From: an uncultured Selenomonas sp.
GTDB lineage: Bacteria; Bacillota; Negativicutes; Selenomonadales; Selenomonadaceae
Length of the DNA stretch: 6,148 nucleotides
NCBI GenBank assembly: GCA_947097535.1
Contig: CAMURM010000111.1
Span: 1 to 6,148 of the forward strand
Direction of reading: 5' to 3'
Shown here: positions 1 through 4,711 of the stretch, one piece after another
Layout: every line of letters starts with the position of its first letter
How positions within the stretch are numbered: position 1 is the stretch's first letter
The notes under the pieces: model-generated
Told to the model about the DNA's origin: nothing
Seen by the model: only the letters and a program-made list of their open reading frames with translations
Databases searched by the model: none
Translations under genes and position numbers: made by a program

Positions 1-466
1 TCATGGTCTCAAACTGGATGGACTGCGCCGTCCCGTACTTGTTGCCCATGATTTCCTTCGTGTTGAAGTAGTAGATGCGCTGATCCTTCGGAGCGTCGCC
101 GCCGAAGGTGAAGCGCTTGCCGATGTTCTGGAACACAGCCTTGAGATCGTTTGCGAGATCGCCGCCGAAGATCGTCGGTTCCGTCGAGCTGTCGTAAGTA
201 AATTCACCGGGCTGTGCGCAGACCTCGACGACCTTGCCCTGCTCGACGATGATCATGCACTGCCCCTCGTTGACCGCGACGATCGAGCCGTTCGTGATGA
301 TGTTTTCTTCACCCGAAGTATTGGAGCTGCGCCCTCGTGCGCTTGTGCGCTTCTGCCCCTTGGCGACGAGCGAATCCTTGTCGAGGCTGTCGCAGTAGAA
401 AAATTCCTTCCATTGATCGGACATGACGCCGCCTGCGGCGCCCATGGCTGCTTGAATCAAACCCAT
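1..466 (-). CDS. SPFH/Band-7 family protein, YdjI-like (partial, N-terminal half)
   Basis: The minus-strand frame is open from ATG at 466 to the window edge, giving 155 residues with no stop, so the C-terminal part lies outside. The SD AAGGAGG (480-474) sits 7 bases before the ATG and fixes the start. The protein begins MGLIQAAMGAAGG, then has SDQWKEFFYCDSL (about residues 16-28), a Lys/Arg/Ser-rich KGQKRTSARGRSSNTSG stretch (37-52), ENIITNGSIVAVNEGQCM and IIVEQGKVVEVCAQPGEFTYD. This string closely resembles the B. subtilis YdjI / 'virion core protein' group (SPFH, COG4260), recognised from memory. Family knowledge: YdjI acts with PspA (YdjF) and YdjG/YdjH in the membrane stress response, probably as a membrane-surface scaffold. 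No PspA gene is visible here, and the expected C-terminal zinc-ribbon or targeting tail cannot be checked. The gene lies 103 bases downstream of a response regulator on the same strand but has its own promoter. Confidence 0.85.
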   Translation of the reverse strand, partial: MGLIQAAMGAAGGVMSDQWKEFFYCDSLDKDSLVAKGQKRTSARGRSSNTSGEENIITNGSIVAVNEGQCMIIVEQGKVVEVCAQPGEFTYDSSTEPTIFGGDLANDLKAVFQNIGKRFTFGGDAPKDQRIYYFNTKEIMGNKYGTAQSIQFETM

Positions 467-510
467 GATCGTGCCTCCTTCGCATGATGCAAATTCAGTG
501 CTTCCCTGAT

Positions 511-519
511 ATTATAGCA
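511..519 (-). promoter_or_regulatory. Extended -10 promoter for the SPFH gene
   Basis: On the minus strand TGCTATAAT is a perfect -10 hexamer (516-511) with the TG of an extended -10 element. No good -35 is present at 16-18 bases, which is common for extended -10 promoters. The predicted transcription start is near 504, giving a leader of about 38 bases before the ATG at 466. AGAGAAGAAA occurs twice on the plus strand just upstream (519-528 and 557-566). Confidence 0.65.
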
Positions 520-569
520 GAGAAGAAAGAACAGCGTACTGTAGCAAATGACAGGTAGAGAAGAAAAGA

Positions 570-1205
570 TTAACTGTTCTCAGCGCGCGCTTCGGTACTG
601 GCATAGCCCTTCTCAGCAGCTTCGACGGCGAGGCCGATAAGGCTCCTGTAGCCGGTTTTTTCCAGCATGTTGCTGACATGGAAGTGCACCGTGCGCTTCT
701 TGATGCCGAGTGTGTGGGCGATTTCTTCATAGCTTCGATTGCGGCAGACGAGCTGCAGGATCTCGATTTCGCGTTCCGTGAGCTTCGCGCCCATGACGCC
801 GAAGGACGGGGAGTCGAAGACGTCGGGATAGACGTGAGCACCGTCCATAGTCTCGCGGATGCAGTCGGCAAAATCGTCGCCTGACGATTCCTTGTAGATA
901 AAGCTGTCCGCACCTGCGGTCTTCGCCCAGTCGAGAAACGCGATTTCCTGCATGCCCGTCATGAGCACGACGCGAATCTGGGGAAAGCGCCTCTTAAGTC
1001 GCTCGCAGATCTGTATGCCGCTCGTGCGTCCTTCCATGCAGATGTCCATGAGGACGAGGTCAGGGCGAAGCCTCTGGCAGGACTCCTCCGCGAGTTCTGA
1101 AAGAGTGCAGGCGCCAACGACCTCGATGTCGGACTGGAAGGAAAAAATCTCAACCAGTCCATCGAGCAGGATCTGTTGATCGTCAACGAGAAGAATTTTT
1201 ATCAT
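570..1205 (-). CDS. NarL/FixJ-family two-component response regulator (REC + LuxR-type HTH)
   Basis: This 211-residue protein has the size and layout of NarL-type regulators. The receiver domain spans about residues 1-120: acidic pocket D8-D9 in KILLVDDQ, phospho-acceptor D54 in DLVLMDICMEG, switch T83 in VVLMTG, and conserved K105 in FIYKES. A LuxR-type helix-turn-helix follows at about 141-197, with KLTEREIEILQLV, EEIAHTLGIKKRTVHFHVSNML and a final GYRSLIGLAVEA. It should be a phosphorylation-controlled transcription factor in the cytoplasm. The ATG at 1205 starts directly on the conserved beta-1 strand and has a modest SD (AAGGGTAGGTG, 1222-1212) 7 bases upstream, so the start is sound. 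No histidine kinase lies within the window, so its partner and signal are unknown. The SPFH gene downstream on the same strand is a possible target or read-through partner (inference). No strong terminator is visible between 569 and 520. Confidence 0.93.
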   Translation of the reverse strand: MIKILLVDDQQILLDGLVEIFSFQSDIEVVGACTLSELAEESCQRLRPDLVLMDICMEGRTSGIQICERLKRRFPQIRVVLMTGMQEIAFLDWAKTAGADSFIYKESSGDDFADCIRETMDGAHVYPDVFDSPSFGVMGAKLTEREIEILQLVCRNRSYEEIAHTLGIKKRTVHFHVSNMLEKTGYRSLIGLAVEAAEKGYASTEARAENS

Positions 1206-1241
1206 ATCTGTTCACCTACCCTTCGCTTGGATTTGTAATGA

Positions 1242-1254
1242 TCGTGCGGCACGA
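1242..1254. promoter_or_regulatory. Perfect 13-base palindrome upstream of the response regulator
   Basis: TCGTGC-G-GCACGA has 6-base perfect arms around one central base. It lies 36 bases before the regulator's ATG, in its presumed 5' leader or promoter. It could be an operator half-site pair or a small mRNA hairpin. No regulator is identified. Confidence 0.4.
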
Positions 1255-1267
1255 GGTTCATGTCGCC

Positions 1268-1307
1268 TTTTGCAGCCTTTGTCGACGGTATACAAAAAGC
1301 TGCAAAA
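1268..1307. repeat. Long imperfect inverted repeat (TTTTGCAGC...GCTGCAAAA)
   Basis: The left arm (1268-1282, TTTTGCAGCCTTTGT) is complementary to the right arm (1292-1307, ACAAAAAGCTGCAAAA) except for one substitution and one extra base; 9 bases separate them. A third copy of the half-site TTGCAGC lies at 1350-1356. The dyad is flanked by A-runs in the plus sense, not T-runs, so it does not look like a terminator. A protein-binding site controlling the response regulator is the more likely reading (inference). Confidence 0.5.
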
Positions 1308-1499
1308 AAAACGCCGTGCTTCAGCCTTGCTGTCTGTCCGAGTTTTTCCTTGCAGCCATGTGACTGCGTCCGTGGGCGCAGTTCTCATTACATACAGTTT
1401 ATTTCTATGAAGGGTGTAAAAAATCCTTGCGGAAATATATGTTTTGTCTTAGGTATTTTGATGGAAATTTGCGATTTTTCATAAAAAGTCACGATTTTT

Positions 1500-1527
1500 T
1501 TGCAAATCTGCCGTGAATGGCTATAAT
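1500..1527 (+). promoter_or_regulatory. Sigma-A-type promoter for the glutaredoxin-like gene
   Basis: TTGCAA (1500-1505), a 16-base spacer and a perfect TATAAT (1522-1527). The 40 bases upstream are very A/T-rich with A and T tracts, like an UP element. The predicted start is near 1534, leaving a long leader of about 149 bases before the ATG at 1683. Confidence 0.7.
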
Positions 1528-1546
1528 AGAATGTGAAAAAACGCCA

Positions 1547-1660
1547 CGGGTGAGACGACTCATCTGCAGGAGCGGTTTTTAAGGAAACGCTGATAAAATG
1601 AAGTCGCCCAGATTTGCGCAGATGCGTGTAGATGGGGGATGAATTTATCAGTGGTTCCTA
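1547..1660 (+). promoter_or_regulatory. Structured 5' leader of the glutaredoxin-like gene, possibly a small inserted repeat
   Basis: Two stem-loops are predictable in the transcript. The first pairs 1547-1554 with 1559-1566 (8 pairs including two G-U, loop ACGA). The second pairs AGGAAACGCTGATAAA (1582-1597) with TTTATCAGTGGTTCCT (1644-1659): 15 of 16 positions pair, counting one G-U, around a 46-base loop. CATCTGC (1561-1567) in the first hairpin is also perfectly complementary to GCAGATG (1618-1624) in the loop of the second, so alternative folds exist. The second stem ends about 8 bases before the SD. No known riboswitch class is recognised. The inverted-repeat ends also resemble a miniature transposable element, but no clear target duplication is seen. 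Confidence 0.45.
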
Positions 1661-1682
1661 AATAAGAAAGGCGGTTCATAAA

Positions 1683-1967
1683 ATGAAGAAGGTCACAGTG
1701 CTGTATATGGAGGGTTGCCCGTACTGCCGCAACGCGGCGCGGGCGATGGATGAGCTGGAGAAGGCGTACTCCGCCTACGAGGAAGTGCCCGTCGAGTGGA
1801 TCGAGGAGACGCGCGAGCGTGAGAAGGCGCGCGCCTTCGCCGCGTCGTACTACTATGTGCCCTCGATGTTCGTCGACGGCACAAAGCTTTACGAGGCGAA
1901 GCCGGGAGAAAGCTACGACGAATGCAAGGCGCATGTGGAAGCGGTGCTGCAGGCAGCTATGGCGTAG
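1683..1967 (+). CDS. Glutaredoxin/thioredoxin-like small redox protein (CPYC active site)
   Basis: This 94-residue single-domain protein starts with strand KKVTVLYMEGCPYC, placing the CPYC redox motif at C12-C15 at the start of helix 1, as in glutaredoxins. The cis-proline of the thioredoxin fold is in YVPSMFVDG (V59-P60), and a C-terminal helix follows. Family role: reduction of disulfides or mixed disulfides in the cytoplasm. The reductant (glutathione, another low-molecular-weight thiol or a thioredoxin reductase) cannot be told from the sequence. ATG 1683 is preceded by AAGGCGG (1668-1674), one mismatch from a perfect SD, at 8 bases. The gene appears to stand alone, with its own promoter and a long leader, and converges on rpsT. 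A specialised role such as metal or arsenate reduction is possible but unsupported. Confidence 0.85.
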   Translation: MKKVTVLYMEGCPYCRNAARAMDELEKAYSAYEEVPVEWIEETREREKARAFAASYYYVPSMFVDGTKLYEAKPGESYDECKAHVEAVLQAAMA

Positions 1968-1983
1968 AGGCTTAGGCAAATAG

Positions 1984-2040
1984 AAAAATCCCATCTCCAT
2001 AAGCAACGCATTGAGGCATTGCCTATGGAGATGGGATTCT
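1984..2040. terminator. Long shared terminator between the convergent glutaredoxin-like gene and rpsT
   Basis: The arms 1987-2001 (AATCCCATCTCCATA) and 2024-2038 are perfectly complementary over 15 bases. The stem continues inward as GCAACGC (2003-2009) against GCATTGC (2016-2022) with one mismatch, leaving a 6-base loop. Read on the minus strand, the stem is followed by TTTTT, a good intrinsic terminator for rpsT. Read on the plus strand, the tail is ATTCTAT, so termination of the glutaredoxin-like gene is probably weaker. Confidence 0.85.
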
Positions 2041-2062
2041 ATCGTGTCGCTGGAAAAAGTCG

Positions 2063-2326
2063 TTACGCCATGGCATTGACCTTGCGGGCAAGGCGCGACT
2101 TTTTGCGGGCGGCGCAGTTCTTGTGGAACACATGGTTCGCAGCAGCCTGATCGATCGTCTTGCAGGCATCCCTCAGGAAGGATTTCGCCTCCTCGGCGTT
2201 TCCCGCTTCGACGGCGTCGAGGACGTGGCGGGAAGCCGTGCGCACGCGGGACTTTTCTGCAGCGTTCTTCGCACGGCGCTTCTCGTCCTTGCGCACGCTG
2301 CGAATCGATGCTTTGATGTTCGGCAA
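2063..2326 (-). CDS. rpsT: 30S ribosomal protein S20 (TTG start)
   Basis: The 87-residue protein reads MPNIKASIRSVRKDEKRRAKN at the N terminus, then a Lys/Arg-rich helical body and the S20 signature IDQAAANHVFHKNCAARKKSRLARKVNA near the end. S20 binds 16S rRNA early in small-subunit assembly as a three-helix bundle. I place the start at TTG 2326, not at the in-frame GTG at 2335. The GTG lies inside the SD AAGGGAGGTG (2342-2333), whereas the TTG is 6 bases after it and yields the usual S20 beginning (M-[AP]-N-I-K) and length. The gene is monocistronic, with a promoter at 2363-2391 and a terminator at 1984-2040. Confidence 0.96.
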   Translation of the reverse strand: MPNIKASIRSVRKDEKRRAKNAAEKSRVRTASRHVLDAVEAGNAEEAKSFLRDACKTIDQAAANHVFHKNCAARKKSRLARKVNAMA

Positions 2327-2362
2327 ATGTTTCACCTCCCTTGAAGGAAATCATACTGTAGT

Positions 2363-2391
2363 ATCTTAGCATGGATGGAGGGAAAATGCAA
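2363..2391 (-). promoter_or_regulatory. Promoter of rpsT
   Basis: On the minus strand: TTGCAT (2391-2386), a 17-base spacer and TAAGAT (2368-2363), with TGC directly before the -10 (extended -10). The start is expected near 2356, giving a leader of about 30 bases. The initial transcribed region carries a small palindrome, ATACT-AC-AGTAT (2363-2352). Confidence 0.75.
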
Positions 2392-2446
2392 TATTTAATT
2401 TCGAGAGGCGGCTCCCGTTGGGCTTGACTTCTTGGACTTTCATAGC

Positions 2447-2483
2447 AAAAAATGGAGCTATCCGACAGCACTCGGATAACCCC
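2447..2483 (-). terminator. Intrinsic terminator of tRNA-Pro
   Basis: On the minus strand, GGGGTTATCCGA (2483-2472) pairs with TCGGATAGCTCC (2465-2454): 12 pairs, two of them G-U, around loop GTGCTG. ATTTTTT follows. The hairpin starts 22 bases after the encoded CCA of tRNA-Pro. Confidence 0.9.
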
Positions 2484-2505
2484 TAAAGCCTTGAAATATC
2501 TAAGC

Positions 2506-2582
2506 TGGTCGGAGCGACGGGATTTGAACCCACGACCTCTTCCACCCCAAGGAAGCGCTCTACCAAGCTGAGCCACGCCCCG
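2506..2582 (-). tRNA. tRNA-Pro (anticodon GGG), CCA encoded
   Basis: The 77-base cloverleaf reads from 2582 to 2506. The acceptor stem is CGGGGCG/CGCTCCG (one G-U). The D arm contains GCTCAGCTTGGTAGAGC. The anticodon arm is CTTCC-TTGGGGT-GGAAG, with GGG at the anticodon positions and G37 3' of it, as in proline tRNAs. The T arm contains GGTTCAAATCC, followed by discriminator A and a genomically encoded CCA (2508-2506). It reads CCC and CCU codons. Confidence 0.97.
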
Positions 2583-2590
2583 ACTGCTTT

Positions 2591-2619
2591 AGTATAGCAG
2601 ACTTTTTTTGAAAAAGCTA
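2591..2619 (-). promoter_or_regulatory. Extended -10 promoter of tRNA-Pro
   Basis: On the minus strand TGCTATACT gives a good -10 (2596-2591) with the extended TG. The -35 position (TAGCTT, 2619-2614, spacer 17) is poor. Only 8 bases separate the -10 from the mature tRNA 5' end, so transcription should begin 1-3 bases before it. A hyphenated dyad, CTGCT...AGCAG (2584-2600), spans the -10. Confidence 0.65.
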
Positions 2620-2713
2620 GGGGAAATTTTCTTTTTGCGGAAAAATTTATGGTTGATGCGAGATGGGAAGAAAGCTTCTCAGTTGAAAGAAACGGAGGAC
2701 GTTTTTCTTTTTT

Positions 2714-2727
2714 GTAACATGTGTTAC
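2714..2727. promoter_or_regulatory. CRP/FNR-type operator upstream of hcp
   Basis: GTAACA-TG-TGTTAC is a perfect inverted repeat with 6-base arms. Its centre (2720.5) is about 41.5 bases before the predicted hcp start (about 2762), the classical class II activator position for CRP/FNR-family proteins. hcp genes of anaerobes are often controlled by the CRP/FNR-family regulator HcpR, and a GTAAC/GTTAC-type palindrome fits a site for such a protein. That match is from memory and is inference. No regulator gene is in the window. Confidence 0.65.
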
Positions 2728-2746
2728 CGAAGCAGGAGGAGCTCTT

Positions 2747-2755
2747 TGCTATGAT
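2747..2755 (+). promoter_or_regulatory. Extended -10 promoter of hcp
   Basis: TGCTATGAT gives a good -10 (2750-2755) preceded by TGC. There is no recognisable -35 at the right distance; instead the palindrome at 2714-2727 occupies that area, as expected for an activator-dependent promoter. The predicted start is near 2762. Confidence 0.6.
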
Positions 2756-2769
2756 GGAGATGTCGGGCG

Positions 2770-2788
2770 GCACTGTCTCAGGCAGTGC
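2770..2788 (+). promoter_or_regulatory. Small hairpin in the hcp 5' leader
   Basis: GCACTGTC (2770-2777) pairs with GGCAGTGC (2781-2788) over 8 pairs, one of them G-U, with a 3-base loop. No T-run follows, so it is not a terminator. It begins about 8 bases into the predicted transcript and may stabilise the mRNA 5' end (inference). Confidence 0.4.
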
Positions 2789-2820
2789 GCATATTGTATC
2801 GCAAAGAGAGGATGATATAT

Positions 2821-4458
2821 ATGGAGAACAAGATGTTTTGCTTCCAGTGTCAGGAGACGGCGGGCTGCAAAGGCTGCACGCAGGTGGGCGTTTGCGGCAA
2901 GAAGCCGGAGGTCGCAGGGCTGCAGGATTTGCTGATCTATGTCACGAAGGGGCTGGCGGCTGTGACGACAGCGCTGCGCAAGGCGGGCAAGACAGTTTCC
3001 AACGCGGTCAACGATCGCGTGACGTTGAATCTCTTCATTACGATTACGAATGCAAATTTCGACGAGGAAGCGATTGCCGATGCTGTGGAGGAGACGCTGC
3101 GCGTGAAGGCGGAGCTTTTGGAAGACGTAGCGGATGCGTCGAAGCTTCCGGCTGCGGCTCTTTGGACGGGGGCGAGAAGCGACTTCCGGGCGAAGGCAGC
3201 TTCGTCAGAGGTCGGCGTCCTTGCGACGGAGAACGAGGACGTGCGCAGCCTGCGTGAACTTGCGACGTATGGGCTCAAGGGCATGGCGGCGTACAATCAT
3301 CATGCGAATGTGGTCGACTATCGCGACGAGGCGGTCGACGCCTTCATGCAGAAGGCTCTGGCGCAGCTTTTGGATGATAGTCTTTCGGGCGACGATCTCA
3401 CGGCGCTCGTGCTGGAAACGGGCAAGTACGGCGTCGCGGTCATGGCGCTTCTCGACAAGGCGAACACGGAGACGTACGGCAATCCTGAGATCACGAAGGT
3501 TGCTCTCGGTGTTCGCAAGAATCCGGGCATTCTGATTTCGGGTCACGATCTCAAGGATTTGAAGGCGCTGCTCGATCAGACGGAGGGCACGGGCGTCGAT
3601 GTCTACACACACGGCGAGATGCTGCCCGCACATTATTATCCCGCGTTCAAGAAGTACGCGCACTTCGCGGGTAACTACGGCAACGCCTGGTGGCAGCAGA
3701 AGGAAGAGTTCGAGGCGTTCAACGGGCCGATCCTCATGACGACGAACTGCATCGTGCCGCCGAAGGCGAGCTATCAGGATCGCATCTTCACGACGGCGGC
3801 GGTCGGCTTCCCCGGCTGTCCGCATATCGAGGAAAAGGACGGCACGAAGGACTTTTCCGCCGTCATCGAACTGGCGAAGAAGTGCGCGCCGCCGAAGGAG
3901 CTGGAGCAGGGCGAGATCGTCGGCGGCTTCGCGCATGAGCAGGTCTTCGCGCTTGCTGACAAGGTGGTCGATGCCGTGAAGTCGGGCGCGATCAAGAAGT
4001 TCATCGTCATGGGCGGCTGCGACGGCCGTCACAAGACGCGCAGCTACTACCGCGACTTCGCTGAGGCTCTGCCGAAGGATACGGTGATCCTGACGGCGGG
4101 CTGCGCGAAGTACAAGTACATCAAGCTCGATCTCGGCGACATCGGCGGCATTCCGCGCGTCCTCGATGCGGGGCAGTGCAATGATTCGTACTCGCTGGCG
4201 CTCATCGCGCTGAAGCTCAAGGAAGTCTTCGGCCTCGCCGACGTGAACGAGCTGCCGATCGTCTACAACATCGCCTGGTATGAGCAGAAGGCGGTCATCG
4301 TCCTCCTCGCGCTCCTGCATCTCGGCGTGAAGAACATCCACCTCGGACCGACCTTGCCGGCGTTCCTCTCGCCGAACGTCGCGAATGTGCTCGTCGAAAC
4401 CTTCGGCATCGGCGGCATCACGGACGTCGAGAGCGACATCAAGAGCATGATTGGCTGA
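2821..4458 (+). CDS. hcp: Hybrid cluster protein (hydroxylamine reductase / NO-stress protein), anaerobe type
   Basis: The protein has 545 residues, the normal full length. The N-terminal cysteines C7, C10, C19 and C25 (CFQC...GCTQVGVC) follow C-x2-C-x8-C-x5-C, the [4Fe-4S] pattern of Hcp from strict anaerobes and not the [2Fe-2S] pattern of E. coli. All hybrid-cluster ligands are found by comparison with Desulfovibrio Hcp: H242 (SGHDL), E266 (HGEML), C310 (TTNC), C400 (MGGCDG, the persulfide position), C428 (TAGCAKY), C453 (GQCND) and E488 (WYEQK). Family role: cytoplasmic reduction of hydroxylamine and NO, protecting against nitrosative stress. I chose ATG 2821 because the upstream in-frame ATGs (2785, 2812) lie before or too close to the SD (AGAGAGG, 2805-2811), and MENKMFCFQCQ is the usual start. 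No hcr reductase gene is adjacent. The gene stands alone, behind a CRP/FNR-like site. Confidence 0.97.
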   Translation: MENKMFCFQCQETAGCKGCTQVGVCGKKPEVAGLQDLLIYVTKGLAAVTTALRKAGKTVSNAVNDRVTLNLFITITNANFDEEAIADAVEETLRVKAELLEDVADASKLPAAALWTGARSDFRAKAASSEVGVLATENEDVRSLRELATYGLKGMAAYNHHANVVDYRDEAVDAFMQKALAQLLDDSLSGDDLTALVLETGKYGVAVMALLDKANTETYGNPEITKVALGVRKNPGILISGHDLKDLKALLDQTEGTGVDVYTHGEMLPAHYYPAFKKYAHFAGNYGNAWWQQKEEFEAFNGPILMTTNCIVPPKASYQDRIFTTAAVGFPGCPHIEEKDGTKDFSAVIELAKKCAPPKELEQGEIVGGFAHEQVFALADKVVDAVKSGAIKKFIVMGGCDGRHKTRSYYRDFAEALPKDTVILTAGCAKYKYIKLDLGDIGGIPRVLDAGQCNDSYSLALIALKLKEVFGLADVNELPIVYNIAWYEQKAVIVLLALLHLGVKNIHLGPTLPAFLSPNVANVLVETFGIGGITDVESDIKSMIG

Positions 4459-4546
4459 GCGAAAAGCATGCGTCGGGGCGGTGCAAATGTCCAAAAAGTG
4501 AACTTTTGAGTGTAGCTTGTCTCCTCGATAAATACAGCGCAACAGC

Positions 4547-4583
4547 GCGGCGGCTCGACCTTAGTGAAAGAGCCGCCGCTTTT
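4547..4583 (+). terminator. Intrinsic terminator after hcp
   Basis: GCGGCGGCTC (4547-4556) pairs perfectly with GAGCCGCCGC (4570-4579) around a 13-base loop, followed by TTTT (4580-4583). It lies 88 bases after the hcp stop, so the hcp transcript has an unusually long 3' tail. That tail contains another small dyad, AAAAGT-GA-ACTTTT (4494-4507). Confidence 0.85.
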
Positions 4584-4637
4584 CGCGTGGGAACTTTCTT
4601 GCGATGCGCTGCCGTCTGCGGCAGGAAAATCGCCTTT

Positions 4638-4643
4638 TTGACA
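4638..4643 (+). promoter_or_regulatory. Possible -35 element for the phosphofructokinase gene
   Basis: A perfect TTGACA lies 68 bases before the ATG, after the hcp terminator. The hexamer at a 17-base spacing (TCAAGA, 4661-4666) is a poor -10, so the exact promoter is unresolved. A promoter somewhere in 4584-4711 is expected because the gene follows a strong terminator. Confidence 0.35.
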
Positions 4644-4711
4644 GAATAGAAGAAGTATGTTCAAGAGTAAGCAATAAAATTTATGCGCAAAATGGAAGAG
4701 GGGGCTTTTTC

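Larger units (their letters stand above)
1206..1682. other. 477-base non-coding region between divergent genes
   Basis: This stretch separates the minus-strand response regulator from the plus-strand glutaredoxin-like gene. It contains a 13-base palindrome (1242-1254), a long imperfect dyad (1268-1307), a smaller ACTGCG/CGCAGT dyad (1363-1382), an A/T-rich tract (about 1383-1500), a plus-strand promoter (1500-1527) and a structured leader (1547-1660). The only sizeable reading frame (1260-1484, plus) has no properly spaced SD and an unconvincing composition. I could not identify a confident minus-strand promoter for the response regulator. Confidence 0.8.

Noticed and set aside
1363..1382. 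ACTGCG/CGCAGT dyad as a terminator
   Set aside because: There is no T-run on either strand and no gene end nearby.
1260..1484. 74-codon plus-strand open frame in the intergenic region
   Set aside because: The only SD-like GAGG is 3 bases from the ATG, the sequence covers the dyads and the A/T-rich tract, and the translated product resembles nothing I recognise.
1560..2576. 338-codon minus-strand open frame
   Set aside because: It runs through tRNA-Pro, its terminator, rpsT in another frame and the convergent terminator. It cannot be a real gene, and its start overlaps the tRNA sequence.
2688..2712. A-rich stem followed by T-run upstream of hcp (AAAGAAACG / CGTTTTTCTTT)
   Set aside because: It looks like a terminator, but the stem is A/T-rich with two unmatched bases, and no plus-strand gene precedes it.
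2785..2820. Upstream in-frame extension of hcp (12 residues)
   Set aside because: The extension includes the SD and leader hairpin region. The conserved N terminus begins at ATG 2821.
3205..4542. 445-codon minus-strand open frame antisense to hcp
   Set aside because: It lies opposite a fully supported hcp gene. Its composition is Arg/Asp/Val/Leu-rich, as expected from the reverse complement of GC-rich codons, and it has no recognisable domain.
4604..4711. Upstream in-frame extension of pfp (36 residues)
   Set aside because: It has no family similarity, spans the TTGACA and the SD, and ATG 4712 is well placed after GAGGGGG.
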